In this document: positions 1-64,000 of the stretch, piece after piece
Position numbering within the stretch: the stretch's first letter is position 1
Layout of the letters: every line of letters starts with the position of its first letter
NCBI GenBank assembly: GCA_032191485.1
Contig: JAVDOI010000007.1
Coordinates: 4,846,042 to 4,910,041 of the forward strand
DNA from: Leptoclinus maculatus
Lineage: Eukaryota > Chordata > Actinopteri > Perciformes > Stichaeidae
Length of the DNA stretch: 64,000 nt
Reading direction: 5' to 3'
The notes under the pieces: model-generated
The model's database searches: none
Told to the model about the DNA's origin: nothing
The model's input: only the letters and a program-made list of their open reading frames with translations
Position numbers and translations under genes: made by a program

Positions 1-1884
1 CTGAGAGGCACGTTTAGTTCTAAGGTCTTTTGTCCAACTGTTTCCTTAACTTTCAGGGCTTGCTTATGTTTAAGACCAAGATTAGGAGAAAACCTAAAAT
101 TTCTATTGGAAGTAAAAAGAAAACCTTAACTCTCACTTAAAGGAAAATCTTAACTCAAGGTGTTTTGCGCACCTGAAGTTGAGACATTGTTTTATCCTCT
201 TCTGAAAATAGATGCATATTTGTCTTTTATATGATAAAAAGTGTTCATCTACATTTCAAATCGACAGCTTAAATTCAGGGGGGAAAAAATCACAAGATCA
301 TAAAGATGGCATTCATGTGGGCATGGGAATTATTGCGTAAAACTGTTTATTTCCTCCCTACTGACATTGTAAACTAATTTTTACGAAACAGATCAGCAGT
401 CAAACTGATCTGTCACTTTGAGTCGACAAATGTGATCACCACATCTACACCAATCATCCTTCCTTGGTCTGGACCGTGCAGCTGTTAGACGGAGGCTAAG
501 TGGCTACACGTGAAGTCAAGTGTGCCGGGACTACTGGCTGCTGGATCCAAAACAGTGGCGGCATTAGGCTTCTATTTCCTGCTTGTAAGGTGCTGAAATG
601 TCATCTCCCAGTCTGCAGCCGTATCTAAAGTCAGGAAACAAAGTGTGACAGAGCTGCTAGTCTCATAATATAATATAATATTAAGACTTAATTCTGTAAA
701 TCCAAGATATTTTTTGAGAACAGTGGCTGTGATACTTCGTCATAGTTGACAAACTTGAGTTCTGCCTTTTGGTTGGTCTTATTCTCTCGCTAATGAACTA
801 ACATTAATAAAACTATTGTCAGGGACAAGTTAGGTGTCAATGGATGTTGGTAGGGATGTTTCCCGACCTTCCCCACCAAATTCTACTCCCTTGGCTAGAA
901 GTGGAGATGCTTGGACACCAACAGCTTTTTGCAGGCATGTCAACGATGTTCAGGAGGTTGTTATAATGTGTCAACCCAACATCAGATCAACACTGATTAG
1001 CTGTCCTCTGTACGTCTACAGGACGGCTGAGGGAAAAGGCTTCACTCGGAGTCAACCCACGCTTCTGCATGCTCTTCACGTAGCCGCTGAACCTGAGCAT
1101 GGCTTCATCTTTTCTCACAAACTGTACTGACCTGATGCTCTGCAATCTGTTTTATATATATATATATATATATACACAGTATATATATATATTCTTCCAG
1201 TTGTTAAAAATGTTGTCTGTTCTTTATCGAGTTTGTTAAATACATGATAACAAAAGATATTGAGTCAAGTTGTTCGCTAACTCTGACAATTGGCGCCAAC
1301 GCTATAGGTTTCACAGTAAAGGCCTACGACTGTCTTCATATTGCATGCGTTTATTGTTAGGTGCATGCAGTAAGTGATGATGCAGTGTCGGCTGCAGCAT
1401 TTTGCATCGCGCAATCAACGGGCTGAGAACAACTGAAAACTTTATGGAATGTTGATCGGTCACATTTGGCCGATTTTGATGCAACACACCAGACTGGTAC
1501 TTTTTTGTCACTAATAGGTTTTTAGATAATACAATTAAAATACCATAAAAATAATTGATTCAGAACCCCTCAAAATGTGGTAAAAGCCATTTGTTTTTAG
1601 GCTGGTAAAAAATCAACAGTAAAAGCTGATAACGGGACGCTTTGAATGCTGGGATTTATTTGTGAAAATAGTGTAGAGCAAATAAGAAAATATCACAGAA
1701 TTTCAATTAAACTTTCTCTGGAGCCATGACTGGCTGATACCCAAGTTTTGAATAAAGACTAATATCTGTCAGTGTAAACCTGCTGTCACATATCTCTCTC
1801 CGCCAGGAGGTGTCCACCTCGCTCCGCTCCGTCTCATCAGTTGAGTCCACCCCCTCAGTGTTTTTTTTCTTCCTTCCTCTCCAG
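1..1884. other. upstream intron of akap13, no exon recognised
   Basis: AT-rich intronic DNA before the first recognised exon. No open frame here resembles the AKAP13 N-terminus. A short (AT)n tract lies near 1152-1190. The pyrimidine run at 1861-1882 is the acceptor tract of exon 1. Confidence 0.6.
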
Positions 1885-61728
<59,844 letters not shown>

Positions 61729-64000
61729 GGACGGGGACGACTCACATGTGAACTTCTAACCTGGCCAGTGCAGCAGACAGGACCCCCAAGTGTCCCCCTA
61801 ACTCTCTATTTGGATATGAAATGCCCACATGGGGTCTTTTTCTGCAGACTACCTGGCCTCTGGACACTGTCCCTACCTAAGGGACGACAGTCCAACTAAC
61901 CTGCATGCGTCCCAGGCAAACTACTCGTCCCAGGCAACCTACTCGCTGAGTCTCCAGGTGAAGTCATGTTGAGCTGGTGATTCAATCAGGGGGACTTTTA
62001 TTCGACAAATACGCCAAGAATTCTCCCCCCCCCCCCCTCCCCCCACCAGAGAGAGACGGATGAGTGGGAATGATCACCAAAGACTTTTAGTGCCTTAAGT
62101 CTCCGATATAGTCTCTGTCTGATGGATGCAACCACAGTGCAACGAACGCTCAAAGCAGGTGTTTCATAATGTCATCGAAAGTCACTGCCAATCTCTAAAA
62201 AATTCATCATTCAACAAATCATCTTTAATCGCCTTTTTCGGTGTGACAATCACAGCAGTGCAACTGTAACTGCAGCTCAACAGGATGGGGAATACAGAGA
62301 TTTTAAACATGCACTTTATATATATACACACACACAAGAGAGTGATGCTTAATTTTAAGGGTCTTTCATTTCCCCCTTAATAATTGAATCATGATTAGTC
62401 TCAGTAATTTGGTACTAAACAGGGGAAATGGGAACGTCCCTAATAGCTTAGCTCCATTTAAATCTAAGTAAATCTGCCTTTCAGAATATACAGAATATAT
62501 CGACTTGTCCTGGATTTATATTGAGATGACGTGATCATATCATGTTCATTTGTGAACTTCTTCGGTCAAAATGAATGACTCAGCAAGTTAAGATACAGAA
62601 CAAAACGAATTTGCAGTCGTTTATGTTTTACACATTTAAAGGGCTTCACTCGTCGAATGTCACTATGACTGAGCTCGCTAGTTCACTCTCGACTTTGGAA
62701 ACAATCCTCCCTCAAGATCCATTTAGCAGCTCTCCCGGAGCTTTCGACCACATCGAGCGGTCTTCATCAGCAGATTGAATTTGCCACGAATCTGAGCACC
62801 TCTAACATCCATGTTGATGTAAATCAATTTTGATTATTTTACAAGTAATGTTGTATACATTTGCCCCTATGTCATAATTGTTGATATGAGAAAGAAAAAT
62901 AATATCGCCCAGCCCAACTTTGTAGAAAGTCTTCAAAGAGAGACAATCATTGAGTTTAAATTCAAATTTGTAAATAAGTCATGTAAGAAAAATGAATCCT
63001 AAAGAGCTAACTGTCGCATAAATCAGTACCAATCATTATAGAGCAATCATGAATACTGTACATTGTCAAATAGTGGCTGGAGACTTTATTTAGCTCAGTG
63101 TAACAGAGAAGCCTTTTATTTCTAACCTCCCCTGGTCCTTTTAACTTAAGCACATCGGATCTGAGTGTTTTAGTAGGACACTACTTGATTTCTGATTCCA
63201 CTTCCATTTGTCATGTTAGTTTGTTGCCGTTCAAGACTTCTTCCGTCTGTTAGGTCTTTTATTTAGAAACAAATTTGAATCAATGGAAGCGAATTCTGCC
63301 AAAAAGAGAAGAGTATTGCTGCGCTCAGAGTACTGAGGGTGACTCTGTCGACTGATGGAAATACACATTACGTCCACGTTCCCTTTAACGTCGAATATAT
63401 TTACTGGACTTTTTCAATTTGTTTTTTTGCCGTTATTCCACATCCAGCCATTATTTGAGAATTTACAGTATAAACCAAAAGCCAGGTTTAATCCAGAGCC
63501 AGAATTTGATTAGTTGGACGAACAATCCTGAATTAATTGAATTGAACTCGGGATAAACAGCAAGGCCTTTTTTTTTTTTTACTCATAACATATTTTTTTA
63601 TTTTATTATAAAGACAATTCATAGGTCCTTTGGATCAAGAGTGAAACGAGGATAACTATTTAAAAATAGTTTCTCTCAAAAGAACTTTACAGATACTTTA
63701 AATCTACTTATAATCCCTTTGAGTGTCTGCATTGCATTGCAGATGTCCCCGTCATTTTAAATGCATCTGAAAAGGACAAATACATCCAAAGCTCGGTATC
63801 CGTTAATACCTAACCCCTTCTTCAAAACCCTTCCACCTTAATCTGAATATTGCGTATGTTTTCCCGCACTCGTTATTCTCCACGGCCCTGCCGGCATTGA
63901 TAGCGCGCCAGCACACGGCAGATGCCCCCGAAGCTTGTGTTCATCCCCTCTCCATAATAATAATAACTCCCGGCTTTAGAATCGCACCGCATTGATTTTT
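61729..64000 (+). other. akap13 3' UTR and downstream flank
   Basis: No intron or coding signal follows the stop. A poly-C run lies at about 62026-62044. I saw no canonical AATAAA in this stretch; TATAAA at 63472-63477 and 63609-63614 are only weak variants. The poly(A) site is therefore undetermined and may lie beyond the window. No second gene is seen before 64000. Confidence 0.6.

Noticed and set aside
834..1130. 98-codon open frame before exon 1
   Set aside because: No similarity to the AKAP13 N-terminus, no fitting donor in phase, and composition like the surrounding intron.

Overview
This window is vertebrate genomic DNA, almost certainly from a teleost fish and probably a spiny-rayed (percomorph) one. 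Short exons with GT..AG introns are spread over about 60 kb. The DNA is crowded with fish-type repeats: a Tc1-like transposon, hAT-like and other MITEs, a truncated L2-type LINE, several dispersed fish repeat families, and very long (GT)n tracts. The species cannot be read from the sequence.

One gene explains nearly all coding signal: akap13 (AKAP-Lbc / Brx / Lbc), an A-kinase anchoring protein and Rho guanine nucleotide exchange factor, on the + strand. I traced 42 coding exons from 1885 to the stop codon at 61726-61728. Every junction is phase-compatible. Together they give 8,645 coding bases, or 2,880 residues plus stop. The first exons (human residues 1 to about 160, from memory of the human protein) lie upstream of the window.

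Layout: 1885-9737 carries the ankyrin-like N-terminal part. 11183-14203 is a single 3-kb exon coding a disordered acidic region. 16913-41064 holds many small exons of the Ser-rich linker, including the conserved FRRHSW 14-3-3/PKA site. 44835-47032 encodes an atypical C1 zinc finger. 49224-51341 encodes the DH (RhoGEF) domain and 52833-53571 the PH domain. 54971-61728 encodes the C-terminal tail with a charged coiled coil, a basic Lys-rich segment and an FFC end like the mammalian EIFC end. The rest, to 64000, is 3' UTR and flank.

Two further candidate coding exons suggest internal promoters or alternative splicing. The exon at 24540-24619 starts with ATG and ends in phase 0. It can replace the 59-bp exon 5 but cannot be joined after it, and would give a Brx-like protein of about 1,489 residues. 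The short ATG exon at 43250-43309 joins in frame to the C1 exon and would give a protein of about 1,082 residues (C1-DH-PH-tail), comparable to the short Lbc forms. Both are inferred from sequence only.

The introns hold a nearly intact Tc1 element (19988-21623) whose transposase is broken by one frameshift, several MITEs with visible terminal repeats, one nested repeat insertion, perfect short hairpins, and an uninterrupted 396-bp (GT) tract. I found no second protein-coding host gene, tRNA, rRNA or CRISPR array.
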